A stretch of 64,000 nt of DNA from contig LRMT01000281.1 in the NCBI GenBank assembly GCA_001725945.1, positions 24,312 to 88,311 on the forward strand, written 5' to 3'. The position numbers were made by a program, and so were the translations under genes. This stretch comes from Cupriavidus sp. UYMMa02A. GTDB lineage: Bacteria; Pseudomonadota; Gammaproteobacteria; Burkholderiales; Burkholderiaceae. Shown piece by piece: positions 1 through 9,360 of this stretch; the stretch's first letter is position 1, and each line of letters starts with the position of its first letter. The notes below the pieces were generated by a model. That model was not told where the DNA came from, made no database searches, and saw only the letters and a list, made by a program, of their open reading frames with translations.

Positions 1-1048
1 GCATGCTGCTGTCGGCATTCACGCATTCCGTTTTCCAACTCGCAGCGATGCGTGCCGTGACAGGCATTGGCATCGGCGGCATGCTGGCGAGCCTCAACGT
101 CATCACAAGCGAATACGCGTCTGACAAATGGCGCAACATGGCCATCGTGCTGCAAGCCACGGGCTACCCCGTCGGCGCGACAATCGGCGGCATCATCGCA
201 GCCATGCTGCTGACGCAGTATGGCTGGCGCAGCGTGTTCGTTTTGGCGCTCTGGTAACCATTGCCATGACTCCCATCGTCATGGCCCGCTTGCCAGAGTC
301 GCTCGACTTCCTGGTCACCAAACGTCCGCGCGGCGGGCTGACTAAGCTCAACGCCTTACTCTTCGCGATGGGCCGCCCTGCCGTCGCCCAACTGCCGCCC
401 CCCGATACCGCACCCGGTCCGAACGCTGGTGGCCGGGGCGTGACTGGGCTCTTCTCGGGGCATCTCGCGATGCAGACGCTGATGATCTGGACGTCGTTCT
501 TCCTTGTCATGTTCAGTTTCTATTTCGTGCTGAGCTGGACGCCGAAACTGCTGGTCGCTGCGGGCATGTCGGCGCAGCAGGGCATCACCGGCGGCGTGCT
601 TCTGAACGTGGGCGGCATTGTCGGGGGTACGCTATTCGGCTTCCTCTCGTCCCGCATCGGACTCAAACCGTTGCTGTGGGCCTGCTTTCTGCTCACAGCC
701 GCACTGTTCGTGGGCTTCGGCATGTTCGCAAGCACGCTGACTGTCGCATTCGTGATCGCGCTGTGGATCGGCGGGGGCATTTTCGGCTGCATGGTAGGCC
801 TGTACGCCTACGCACCGAGCCTGTATCCGCCCGAAACCCGGACGACGGGCATGGGCTGGTCAATCGGCATGGGCCGCTTCGGCGCCGTACTGTCGCCGAT
901 GGTAGCGGGCGCCCTACTCGATTCAGGATGGTCGGCCGCCAATCTCTACTACGTCTTTGCCATGCCGCTGCTCATTGCCATCGGCAGTGTCGGCCTGCTA
1001 GGCGCGCCGATGCAAGCAGAGCGGCACACGCAGACCGCAGCGCACTAG
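1..1048 (+). CDS. MFS transporter, AAHS (aromatic acid:H+ symporter) type, 5' end outside window, frameshifted
   Basis: Inner-membrane major facilitator protein; the N-terminal part lies left of the window. The first frame carries transmembrane helices including TGIGIGGMLASLNVITSEYA, a typical MFS helix 4 region, and stops at about 255. The second frame continues at ALVTIAMTPIVMARLPESLDFL, an AAHS-like inter-domain stretch, and runs through six more hydrophobic segments to 1048. Adding one G to the GG run near 247 joins them (VFVLGALVTIAM). The vanillate demethylase gene follows 100 bp downstream, so uptake of vanillate or a related aromatic acid (a VanK-like role) is a reasonable inference. 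Substrate is not provable from sequence. Confidence 0.8.
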
Positions 1049-1148
1049 AACAGGATCCGGCAGATCGGGATTTCGCCATACAACTGCCTGCTTCTACTAC
1101 CACATCGTCAACCACTACTTGCTGGCGCCTCGCGCCCGAGGGGAAGTC

Positions 1149-3164
1149 ATGTTTCTGAAAAACACCTGGTATGTCGCCTGCACACCCGATGAACTTGCAG
1201 GCAAACCACTGGGCCGCACTATCTGTAACAACAAGATGGTGCTCTATCGCGATGAAAACGGGGCCGTCGCCGCACTCGAGGACTTCTGTCCGCACCGCGG
1301 TGCGCCGCTCTCGCTCGGCTCGCTGCGCGACGGCCAACTGGTCTGCGGGTACCACGGCCTGACCATGGGGCGCAACGGAAAGTGCGCGGCGATGATCGGT
1401 CAACGCGTCGGCGGCTTTCCGGCAATTCGCAGCTATCCCGCGGTGGAACGCTACGGTTTCATCTGGGTATGGCCCGGCGAGGCCGCGCTGGCAGACGATA
1501 CGCTGATCCCGCATCTCGAATGGGCGGTGAGCCCTGAGTGGGCGCACGGCGGTGGCCTGTACCACATCGGCTGCGACTACCGGCTGATGATCGACAATCT
1601 GATGGACCTGACGCACGAGACCTACGTGCACGCGTCAAGTATCGGGCAGGCCGAGATTGAAGATTCGGCGCCGACGACACGCGTGGAAGGCGATAACGTC
1701 GTCACTAGCCGCCACATGGAAGGCGTTCTGCCGCCGCCATTTTGGGCCGCCGCCCTGCGCGGCAACGGGCTGGCCGACGACGTGCCATGCGACCGCTGGC
1801 AAATCTGCCGGTTCACGCCGCCTAGCCACGTAATGATCGAGGTCGGCGTCGCGCACGCGGGCAAAGGAGGCTATAACGCGGCGCCAGAGCATAAGGTGTC
1901 CAGCATCGTCGTCGACTTCATCACGCCTGAAACCGACACGTCGATTTGGTACTTCTGGGGCATGGCGCGCAGCTTCAAGCCCGAGGATGCCGCGTTGACA
2001 GCGACGATCCGAGAGGGACAGGGGAAGATCTTCGCAGAAGATCTGGAGATGCTGGAAGCCCAGCAGAGCAACCTGCTGGCGAACCCCGAGCGCAAGCTGC
2101 TGATGCTCAATATCGATGCGGGCGGTGTGCAGTCCCGTCGCATTCTGGACCGGCTGATCGCCCAGGAACAGGCGCAATCGAACCAGCCTGACCAGATGCG
2201 CGCGGGTGGGGGTAGCGTGATGCGGGTCCGGATCGCCAACAAGAGGAGCGGCGCAGAGGGCATCGCGGTATTCGAACTCGTGGCCATCGAAGGTGGTGCC
2301 CTACCACCCTTCTCCGCCGGCGCGCACGTCGACGTCCACCTCAGTAACGGGCTCGTGCGTCAGTATTCGCTGTGCAACGACCCGGCTGAGACGCATCGCT
2401 ACGAGCTCGGCGTGTTACGCGATCCCGCGTCGCGCGGCGGCTCGGCTGCAATGCATGCGCTAGCGCCCGGCGACACGCTCGAGATCAGCACCCCGAAGAA
2501 CCATTTTCCGCTTCAGGGGGACGCTGGGCACTCTGTGCTGCTGGCTGGGGGGATCGGCGTGACGCCGATTCTGGCGATGGCGCAGAGCCTTGCCCGCACC
2601 GGCGCCTCGTTCGAGTTCCACTACTGCACCCGCAGTCCCGCGCGCACTGCGTTCCGCGAACGGCTTGCTTGCGATGACCTGCACGAGCGCACGCACATAT
2701 ATCACGACGATGTCGCGGGGCGGCAGGTCGACCTGCCGCGGCTGCTCTCTGCGCCTTGCGCTGGCACGCATCTCTACGTCTGTGGCCCGTCGGGCTTCAT
2801 GGCCGCCGTGTTGGAGACGGCACGCGCTGCCGGCTGGCCGGAGCCCAACTTGCACCGCGAATACTTCGCGGCCCCGCAAACGCCTACCGCCTCGGCCGGC
2901 ACCTTCCAGGTGAAAGTCCAAAGCAGTGGCAAGGTCATTGACATCGCGCCGAATGAAACTGTGGTGCAAGCGCTAGCCGCGCAAGGAGTTGAAATCCAGA
3001 CTTCGTGCGAGCAAGGGGTCTGCGGCACATGCCTGACACGCGTGCTGTCCGGCGAGCCTGACCATCGCGACGCTTACCTGACCGACGAGGAGCGCGCCGC
3101 GAACAACCAGTTCCTGCCATGCTGCTCGCGTTCGCGCAGCTCGGTCCTCGTACTGGACCTGTAG
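1149..3164 (+). CDS. vanAB: Vanillate O-demethylase, oxygenase (VanA) and reductase (VanB) in one reading frame
   Basis: Demethylates vanillate to protocatechuate. Residues 1-357 are VanA: a Rieske [2Fe-2S] site (C47, H49, C66, H69 in CPHRGAPLS and CGYHG) and a mononuclear iron motif DNLMDLTHETYVH. The rest is VanB: flavin motif RQYSLCND, nucleotide motif GGIGVTPILAM and a C-terminal plant-type ferredoxin domain with CEQGVCGTC. VanA and VanB are normally separate proteins of about 355 and 318 residues. The join is at ATG 2220, and the other two frames hold stops TAG 2213-2215 and TGA 2218-2220 just before it. One base gained or lost in the G run 2208-2212 or upstream would restore two abutting genes with a GGTGGGGG ribosome site for vanB. 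I chose start 1149 (MFLKNTW) over the upstream 1119 because it begins the family's conserved N-terminus. Confidence 0.9.
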   Translation: MFLKNTWYVACTPDELAGKPLGRTICNNKMVLYRDENGAVAALEDFCPHRGAPLSLGSLRDGQLVCGYHGLTMGRNGKCAAMIGQRVGGFPAIRSYPAVERYGFIWVWPGEAALADDTLIPHLEWAVSPEWAHGGGLYHIGCDYRLMIDNLMDLTHETYVHASSIGQAEIEDSAPTTRVEGDNVVTSRHMEGVLPPPFWAAALRGNGLADDVPCDRWQICRFTPPSHVMIEVGVAHAGKGGYNAAPEHKVSSIVVDFITPETDTSIWYFWGMARSFKPEDAALTATIREGQGKIFAEDLEMLEAQQSNLLANPERKLLMLNIDAGGVQSRRILDRLIAQEQAQSNQPDQMRAGGGSVMRVRIANKRSGAEGIAVFELVAIEGGALPPFSAGAHVDVHLSNGLVRQYSLCNDPAETHRYELGVLRDPASRGGSAAMHALAPGDTLEISTPKNHFPLQGDAGHSVLLAGGIGVTPILAMAQSLARTGASFEFHYCTRSPARTAFRERLACDDLHERTHIYHDDVAGRQVDLPRLLSAPCAGTHLYVCGPSGFMAAVLETARAAGWPEPNLHREYFAAPQTPTASAGTFQVKVQSSGKVIDIAPNETVVQALAAQGVEIQTSCEQGVCGTCLTRVLSGEPDHRDAYLTDEERAANNQFLPCCSRSRSSVLVLDL

Positions 3165-3379
3165 GTGCCGCGTGCCCCCTGAAACGCATTAAGAAGCGCC
3201 GGTGTACCCGGCAGGCAACGTCCGCCTCGACAGGCACGGTGACCACTGGCTACACCTGATCGGAAACGATCGCCACCACGTCCGTGTACCTGCACGGCGA
3301 GGAACTTGAGCGTGCCAGGCAGATGCGGCAGGCGTTCGGCGCTTGTCGTTGAGAGATTTCGGGTTCCCCTTCCTGGCCC
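3165..3379. other. Spacer between convergent vanAB and Bug genes
   Basis: These 215 bases hold no convincing gene, and no clear hairpin followed by a T run is visible. Confidence 0.5.
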
Positions 3380-4365
3380 CTACTCCGCTCGAATATCCGC
3401 CCGTACCGCCACCGCGCGCATTTCGGGCAGTTCCTTCTCGACGCGTGCCTTGACCGCCGCGGCATTGCCGTAGGCGGGCGTCAGGCCCAGTTCGACCATC
3501 CGCGCTTTGGTTGACGGCGCGTTGGCCACTTCCGCCAGCGCCTTTTCGAGTTTCTGCTGTACGGGCGCCGGCAGCCCCGCCGGCGCCATCAGGGCGAACC
3601 ACGTGCCATCTGAAAGCCGGGGTAGCCACTTTCGGCCACGGTAGGCACCTGCGGCAGCGCGGGCAGCCGCTGTGCCGACAACACTGCCAGCGGCTTGATC
3701 TTGCCGCCCTTGATCAGCGGCAAGCTGGCCACCACGGTGTCGACGGCCACCTGCACCTGCCCGCCGGCGAGCGCCGTCAGGCTCGGTGCGCTGCCGTTGA
3801 ACGGGACATGAACCATCCGCATGCCCGTCGCGGACTTCAGCATCTCGCCGCCGAAATGCACCGACGAACCTGCGCCAAAGGAGCCATAGGAGAACTTGTC
3901 CGGATTCGCCTTCGCCTGTGCCACCAGGTCCTTGAGCGAGTTCACGGGGACCTCGGGATTGGCAACGAGCACCAGACTCATATCCGCAACTAGGCCAAGC
4001 GGCGTAAAGCTCTTGACCGGGTCGTAGGCCAGGTTCTGGCGGATGGCCGGGTTCAGCGTCAGCGTGGTGCTGGCAGCGAGCAGCAGCGTATAGCCATCGG
4101 GCGCGGCCTTGGCGACCTGCGCGGCGCCGATTACCGTGCTGGCGCCCGGCTTGTTCTCGACCACGACGGATTGTCCGAGCTTCTCGCCAAGGCCTACGGC
4201 CAGCAAGCGCCCCAGCACGTCGGTGGCACCTCCGGCGGCAAACGGCACCACCAGCCGGATTGGCCGCTCCGGAAACGACGGCCCCTGAGCCGCGGCGGGT
4301 GTCGTGGCCAGCGTGGCGGCCAGGCCGGCGCATGCAAGGAAAAGCTTCGTGGGCGTTGCGGTCAT
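3380..4365 (-). CDS. Tripartite tricarboxylate transporter (Bug/TctC) substrate-binding protein, frameshifted
   Basis: Periplasmic solute receptor of the Bug family, expanded in Burkholderiales. It starts at ATG 4365 (MTATPTKLF) behind an AGGAG site, with a signal peptide ending near AAAQG. Bug motifs follow: RPIRLVVPFAAGGATDVLGR, DGYTLLLAAS, a central YGSFGAGSSVHFGGE and VPFNGSAPSLTALAGGQVQ. The frame breaks near 3610; the C-terminus (FALMAPAGLPAPVQQKLEKA) continues in another frame to 3380. The corrected product is about 327 residues, normal for the family. No tctA or tctB membrane genes are near, so it is an orphan receptor, as is common. It lies downstream of the amidase on the same strand, suggesting it binds a carboxylate or amide related to that enzyme. 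Confidence 0.88.
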
Positions 4366-4457
4366 CGGTTCAACTCCTGCCTGCGGTTTGGGGGGAAATG
4401 CGAATCCACGCGGGCGGCAGCTGGCGCTGCCCGCTGGCAAACTGGATGAGACGGTGT

Positions 4458-5917
4458 CTACGCAAGCCAGGGGCTGCGTACGCGCGAAAAGCCACCGGCC
4501 TGGTCATAGGCGTGGCCAAGCTGCAGCACCGCGGCGTCCGCCTGGGCGGGCCCGATGATCTGGATGCCGGCAGGCAATCCCTCACGCCCAAAACCCGCGG
4601 GCGCGGCCAACGCGGGCAAGCCCGCCATCGTGGCCGGCACCACGGCCTGCATCCAGCGATGATAGGTATCCATGTCGCGGCCGTCGATCGCGTGCGGCCA
4701 GTCCAGGCCGGCATCGAATGGGAAGACCTGGGCGGCCGGCATGACCAGATAGTCGAAGCGCTCGAACAGCATGCGCAGCGCCTGGTACCAGCCACTGCGT
4801 ATGCTCATGGCCTCATACACGCGCGCGCCGGACAGCGCCAGCCCGCGCTCGATTTCCCAGAGCGCTTCCGGCTTGAGCAGCGCACGTTTGGCCGGGTCGC
4901 GGTAAAGCGCGCCGTTGGCGCCCGAGACGGCAAAGCTGCGCAGGTCGATCCACGCCTGCCACAGGCGCTCAAGGTCGAAGTCCGGCGATGCGGCATCGAT
5001 CGTGCAGCCGAGCGTACGCAGATGACCCAGTGCCATGACGCAGGTGTCGAGCAGGCCCGGGTCGGTCGGCAGATGGCCGCCGAGGTCCCCGAGCCAGCCG
5101 ATCCGCACGCCGTTCCAGTCGCGCTCAGGCGGCAAGGCGAAGCTGCCTGGCGCCTCCGCGCGGCGCGTCAGTGGCAGGCGCGCGTCGAAGCCGGCCTGCA
5201 CCGACAGCAGCAGCGCGAGGTCCGGGATATTGCGCGCCATCGGCCCGGCCACGCTGAACTGCTGGAAGAAAACCTCCTCGGTCGGCCCGTGCGGCACGCA
5301 ACCGAATGAGGTACGCAGGCCATAGACATGGTTGAACGCGGCTGGTGTGCGCAGCGAACCCATCATGTCCGAGCCATCGCCACCGGCAGCATGCGCAGCG
5401 CGACCGCCACGGCCGCCCCACCGCTGCTGCCGCCGGCCGAGCGTGCCGGATCGTAGGCGTTGCGCGTGGTGCCGTAGACAGGGTTGTACGTATGGCCACC
5501 AAGGCCGAATTCGGGCGAATTGGTGCGGCCGACGAACAGCGCCCCACCGGCGCGCATGCGTTCGAAGACCACCGCGTCGGTCTGGCTGACTTGTCCGGCG
5601 AAGATCGGCGAGCCCTTGGTGGTAACCATGCCGGCGGCCGGCATGATGTCCTTGGGTGCCTGCGGGAAGCCATGCAGCGGGCCGCGGCCGGCGCCCCGCG
5701 CGAGTTCATTGTCGAGGCCGGCCGCGTCCTTGCGCAGGCGGTCGCGGTCGACGGGCGCCACGATGGCATTGACGCGCGGATTGTGACGGTCGATCTGGCC
5801 CAGGTATGCGTCGAGCACCTCGACGCACGACACCTCACGGGCATGGATGGCCCGCGACAAGGCAACGGCGTCGAGTTCGATGACGGAATCGGTCGGGGTG
5901 CTGGAAATCGCATTCAT
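4458..5917 (-). CDS. Amidase of the amidase-signature family, frameshifted
   Basis: Hydrolyses a C-N amide bond; substrate unknown. The protein begins at ATG 5917 (MNAISSTPTDS) and carries the Ser-cisSer-Lys machinery: lysine in VTTKGSPIF, the Gly/Ser-rich GGSSGGAAVA and, across the frame break, DGSDMMGSLR with the cis-serine. The break near 5378 is repaired by one G in GTGGCGGATGGC. The C-terminal half (FDYLVMPAAQVFPF, GLPAGIQIIGP) is typical. Corrected length is about 486 residues. A divergent LysR gene starts 136 bp upstream and a Bug receptor lies downstream, so this is a small LysR-controlled uptake/hydrolysis cassette. Confidence 0.87.
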
Positions 5918-5999
5918 GGGAAGCCTGTCTGCTGTCGTGTCAGGAAAGAGCATAGGGGCGGCGTGGGTTTCCCACAATCGACGAATTTTTCAAATATCC

Positions 6000-6014
6000 T
6001 TGCATAAAACGCAA
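6000..6014. promoter_or_regulatory. Candidate LysR binding site between amidase and LysR genes
   Basis: The sequence TTGCATAAAACGCAA is a 15-bp dyad with TTGC/GCAA arms and contains the T-N11-A pattern of LysR operators. It sits in the 136-bp spacer between the divergent amidase and lysR starts. Assigned from pattern and position only. Confidence 0.45.
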
Positions 6015-6053
6015 ACCTGGTAATAACCCGAAAGCCCAATTTACGGAGCCCCG

Positions 6054-6976
6054 ATGCTGTCGCACCGCCTGCAGGACACCTCGCTGCGCTATTTCTTGGA
6101 AGTGGTCCGCACCGGCTCGCTGACCGAGGCGGCGCAGCGGCTCAATGTCACGGTGTCCGCGGTCAGCCGGCAGGTGGCGGCGCTGGAGTCGCTGCTGGGC
6201 GTGCCGTTGTTCGACCGCCGCCCGCGCGGCATGGTGGCCAGTGCCGCGGGCGAACTGCTGGCTGCCTATGCGTTGCGCAATGCGCTGGAGGCCGATCGTG
6301 TCGTGACGGAGATTGCCGCGCTGCAAGGGTTGCGTCGCGGACGCGTGCGGGTAGCCAGTTCGGCCGGTTTTGCGATCGAATTCCTGCCGCGCGCCATTGC
6401 CGAGTTCCGCGAGCGCTTTCCGGGGCTGCATTTCCATGTACGCGTGGCCCCGCCGGCCGAGGTGACCGGCATTGTGCTGCACGGCGACGCGATATCGGCA
6501 TTACGTACAGCCGAGCCGCCGAGCAAGGTATCCGCGTCGAGCACCGCCAGTCGGCACCTGTGATCGCCATCATGCGGCCCGACCATCCGCTCGCGCGGTT
6601 TCGCAGCATCACGCTGGCGCAGATGCAACCCTATCCGCTGGCATTGCCCGAAGGCGACAACACCGTGCGCCAGCTCTTCGACATCGCCTGCGGCGAGCGC
6701 GGCATCGCCTTCGAGCCGGTGCTGGTGAGCAATCAGTTCGAGACGCTGACCAGCTTCGTGCTGCACGGCGGCGGGCTGTCGATCTCGGGTGGCGTCACGG
6801 TCGGTGACCGTCTGCGTCGTGGCGAACTGCACGCCGCAACGATCCGCGAGCGCGGCATGAAAAGCCGCGCCATCGAACTGCAGACGCTGGCCGGGCGCAC
6901 ACTGCCCGAAAGCGTGCGCACGTTCCTGAGCTTCGTGCGTGATCGGCTGGTGGACGAGCCCGGGATCGCGGCTTGA
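6054..6976 (+). CDS. LysR-family transcriptional regulator, frameshifted
   Basis: N-terminal winged helix-turn-helix (RYFLEVVRTGSLTEAAQRLN, AVSRQVAALESLLGVPLFDR), then an effector-binding domain (VRVASSAGFAIEFLPRAIAEF). The first frame runs off at about 6490; adding one C there (GACGCCGATATCGGC) continues into VIAIMRPDHPLARF and the end at 6976. Corrected length is about 307 residues. Divergent from the amidase, which it probably controls; a TTGC-N7-GCAA dyad lies between them. Confidence 0.86.
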
Positions 6977-6997
6977 TCGCGTCCGGCCGCAGTGCGC

Positions 6998-7432
6998 TTA
7001 CTTCGCGAACAGCGACGACATATCGGCAAACGCTTTGAACTCCAGCGCATTGCCCGACGGGTCCAGGAAGAACATGGTGGCCTGCTCGCCCGCCTCGCCC
7101 TTGAAGCGGATATGCGGTTCGATGACGAATTCCACGCCAGCCGCGCGCAGCTTGTCCGCCGCAGCCTGCCAGGCTTGCATCGACAGCACCACGCCGAAGT
7201 GCCGCACCGGCACGTGGTCGCCATCCACGGCGCTGGTGGCGCGGTGGCCGCATTCGTCAGGGGACAGATGCGCCACGATCTGGTGTCCGTAGAAATTGAA
7301 GTCGATCCACGCTTCGGAGCTGCGGCCTTCAGGGCAACCGAGCAGCTCGCCATAGAATTCGCGCGCGCTGGCAAGGCTATGGACCGGGAAAGCCAGGTGG
7401 AACGGGGGCACGACGGCAGCAGATGCGCTCAT
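6998..7432 (-). CDS. VOC-family (glyoxalase/dioxygenase-like) protein
   Basis: A 144-residue single vicinal-oxygen-chelate domain: PFHLAFPVHSLASAREFYGE at the N-terminus, central VRHFGVVLSMQAWQAAADKL, and the closing segment MFFLDPSGNALEFKAF, a hallmark of glyoxalase-like folds. Such proteins bind a metal and act as lyases, isomerases or resistance proteins; the substrate cannot be told. It is divergent from a LysR gene whose start is 175 bp away, suggesting regulation by that protein. The frame is intact. Confidence 0.82.
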   Translation of the reverse strand: MSASAAVVPPFHLAFPVHSLASAREFYGELLGCPEGRSSEAWIDFNFYGHQIVAHLSPDECGHRATSAVDGDHVPVRHFGVVLSMQAWQAAADKLRAAGVEFVIEPHIRFKGEAGEQATMFFLDPSGNALEFKAFADMSSLFAK

Positions 7433-7555
7433 GGTGTGGGGGCTCTCAATGATGAAGGTCTTGTGGGATGGCCGGCCCAGTCACCCGCCGCCGATGCGGA
7501 GGCGGTACCGGTGGCCCCTGGAGGCAAGTCTATGCATGGCGAATGATGATGAAAA

Positions 7556-7572
7556 GCGATATATTTTCTCGC
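7556..7572. promoter_or_regulatory. Weak candidate LysR operator
   Basis: GCGA-N9-TCGC dyad in the spacer between the VOC and lysR genes, followed by the short palindrome CGATGAATCG just before the lysR start. Position fits an autoregulatory site; the evidence is only the symmetry. Confidence 0.3.
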
Positions 7573-7607
7573 TGAGCAACATCAATTTCGATGAATCGCC
7601 ATCTACC

Positions 7608-8483
7608 ATGCTGCGTGAATTGCGAACCTTTATCGCCGTCGCCCGCCACGGCACGTTTGCCGGTGCCGGCGCGCGCATTGGCCTGACTCAGTCAGCCGTC
7701 AGCGCGCAGATACACCGGCTAGAGGAAGAACTGGGCTTTCCGCTGTTCGACCGCACAGGACGATCGGCACGGCTCAATGCGGCCGGGCGCGAGACGCTGG
7801 GGCTGGCCGAGGAACTCATCACGCTGTATGAGCGCATCGGCCACCAGGGTCCCGATGCGCAAGGCGGCATGGTGCGCATCGGCGCCATCGCCTCGGCGCA
7901 GGTGACGTTCCTGCCCGACGCCATTGCACGCTTTCGCGCCGACCTGCCGGGCTGCCGCGTGCGCATGGTGCCAGGTGTATCGCTGAGCCTGCTGGGCCAG
8001 GTCGATGCCGGCGATATCGATATCGCGGTGCTGATCCGTCCGCCCTATGCGCTGCCGGCCGAACTGGACTGGCGCCCGCTTTTGCGCGAACCGTTCGAGC
8101 TGCTGGTGCCGACGGCCATGGCCGGCCTGCACTGGCGCGCAGCCATCGAGTCCGCACCATTCATCCGCTATGACCGCGGCTCGTTCGGCGGCCGGCTGGT
8201 CGACCAGTTCCTGCGCCAGCAGCGTGTGATGGTCCAGGAGGCGATCGAACTCGATGAGCTGGAAGGCATCGCGCAGCTTGTGGCGCGCGGCCTGGGCGTC
8301 GGGCTGTCGCCGCGCACGCTGGCTACCCGCCAGCGGCCGGCCGGCGTTACCGCCCTGCCACTTGGCGCCGATACGTTTTACCGCGAGGTTGGCCTGGTCG
8401 AGCGAGCGCCCCATAGTCGCCAGCCGGTGGCGAGTCGGCTTGCGCAGCGTATCAGCGAAGCGGCCGGTGACTTGGCCGGATAG
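7608..8483 (+). CDS. LysR-family transcriptional regulator
   Basis: A 291-residue regulator starting at ATG 7608 (MLRELRTFIAVARHGTFAG). The open frame extends upstream, but this codon is where LysR homology begins. The winged helix (AGARIGLTQSAVSAQIHRLE, LGFPLFDRTGR) is followed by the substrate-binding-protein-like domain (GGMVRIGAIASAQVTFLPDA, RGLGVGLSPRTLA). It is divergent from the VOC gene. The frame is intact. Confidence 0.85.
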   Translation: MLRELRTFIAVARHGTFAGAGARIGLTQSAVSAQIHRLEEELGFPLFDRTGRSARLNAAGRETLGLAEELITLYERIGHQGPDAQGGMVRIGAIASAQVTFLPDAIARFRADLPGCRVRMVPGVSLSLLGQVDAGDIDIAVLIRPPYALPAELDWRPLLREPFELLVPTAMAGLHWRAAIESAPFIRYDRGSFGGRLVDQFLRQQRVMVQEAIELDELEGIAQLVARGLGVGLSPRTLATRQRPAGVTALPLGADTFYREVGLVERAPHSRQPVASRLAQRISEAAGDLAG

Positions 8484-8499
8484 CCGCGTGTGCGGATGG

Positions 8500-9291
8500 C
8501 TACAGCGCCGGCAACGTGCCCCTGCTGCGCTTGAGCTGGAACGCCACCGACACCCGGTCGGCCGGATAGATCGTGTCCGTGATCTCCAGGATCTTGCCGG
8601 CGCCGTCCTTGTAGTGGCGGATCAGCCGTAGTCCGGCTGATCCCGCGGGCACGCCGAGCTGCGCGGCCAGCGGTTCGTCGATCAGCGTGGCGGTGACCAC
8701 CTGCCGGATCTCGGCAATGGCCGTGGCGCGTTCGCGCTCGATCAACGCGCTGACCAGCGTTTGCGGGTGGCTGCGAATGGTGTCGACCAGACTGGCAAGC
8801 GAAGCATCGATATAGATGTCGGCGCGCGCGACAGGCGTGCTGCCCTTGCGCGCGTCCACGCGGGTGCCGCTGAGCAGCACCCACGCGCTGCCTACCGGCG
8901 CTTCCAGCCGGCGAGCCAGCGCACGGTCGAGCGTGACGTCCTGCACGTCGTCGATCGCGCGCACCTCGGTGGCTGCCACGCGCACGAGATCTTCGGCCGT
9001 GCCGAAAGACTGCGTGTAGGCAGCATTGGGGTTGGCGTTTTCGACAATGGTGCCGACCGCTTTCTTGCGCGAGATATAGCCGAGGTCCTGCAGCATCCGT
9101 AGCGAGGCACGCACGGTGTGGCGGCTCACGCCGTGCTGTTCGGCCAGTTCATGTTCCGTCGGCAGCAGGCTGCCCACCACGCGGCGCCCTTCGACGATGT
9201 CCTTGACCAGCATGCTGGCAAGTTCGGCATAGCGGGTCGGAGTGCCCGGCACATCTGCCTTGGGCTTGCTGTCCTTCAGTGTCGCGGTCAT
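8500..9291 (-). CDS. GntR-family regulator, HutC/UTRA type
   Basis: 263 residues. An N-terminal winged helix (GSLLPTEHELAEQHGVSRHT, VRASLRMLQDLGYISRKKAV) is followed by a UTRA ligand domain (PVARADIYIDASLASLVDTI, LRLIRHYKDGAGKILEITDT). It lies downstream of, and on the same strand as, a CoA-ester lyase and a MaoC hydratase. The TATGT-CCGT-ACATA dyad upstream of that operon has the GT...AC core of GntR operators, so this protein is the likely regulator. The ligand may be a dicarboxylate or its CoA ester (inference). Confidence 0.85.
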   Translation of the reverse strand: MTATLKDSKPKADVPGTPTRYAELASMLVKDIVEGRRVVGSLLPTEHELAEQHGVSRHTVRASLRMLQDLGYISRKKAVGTIVENANPNAAYTQSFGTAEDLVRVAATEVRAIDDVQDVTLDRALARRLEAPVGSAWVLLSGTRVDARKGSTPVARADIYIDASLASLVDTIRSHPQTLVSALIERERATAIAEIRQVVTATLIDEPLAAQLGVPAGSAGLRLIRHYKDGAGKILEITDTIYPADRVSVAFQLKRSRGTLPAL

Positions 9292-9360
9292 GGCCAGGCC
9301 GTGGGAAAGTCGGAGAGTGCGCGCATTTTACGATGCCGCGGCGCGAACCCTCCTGCTCCG

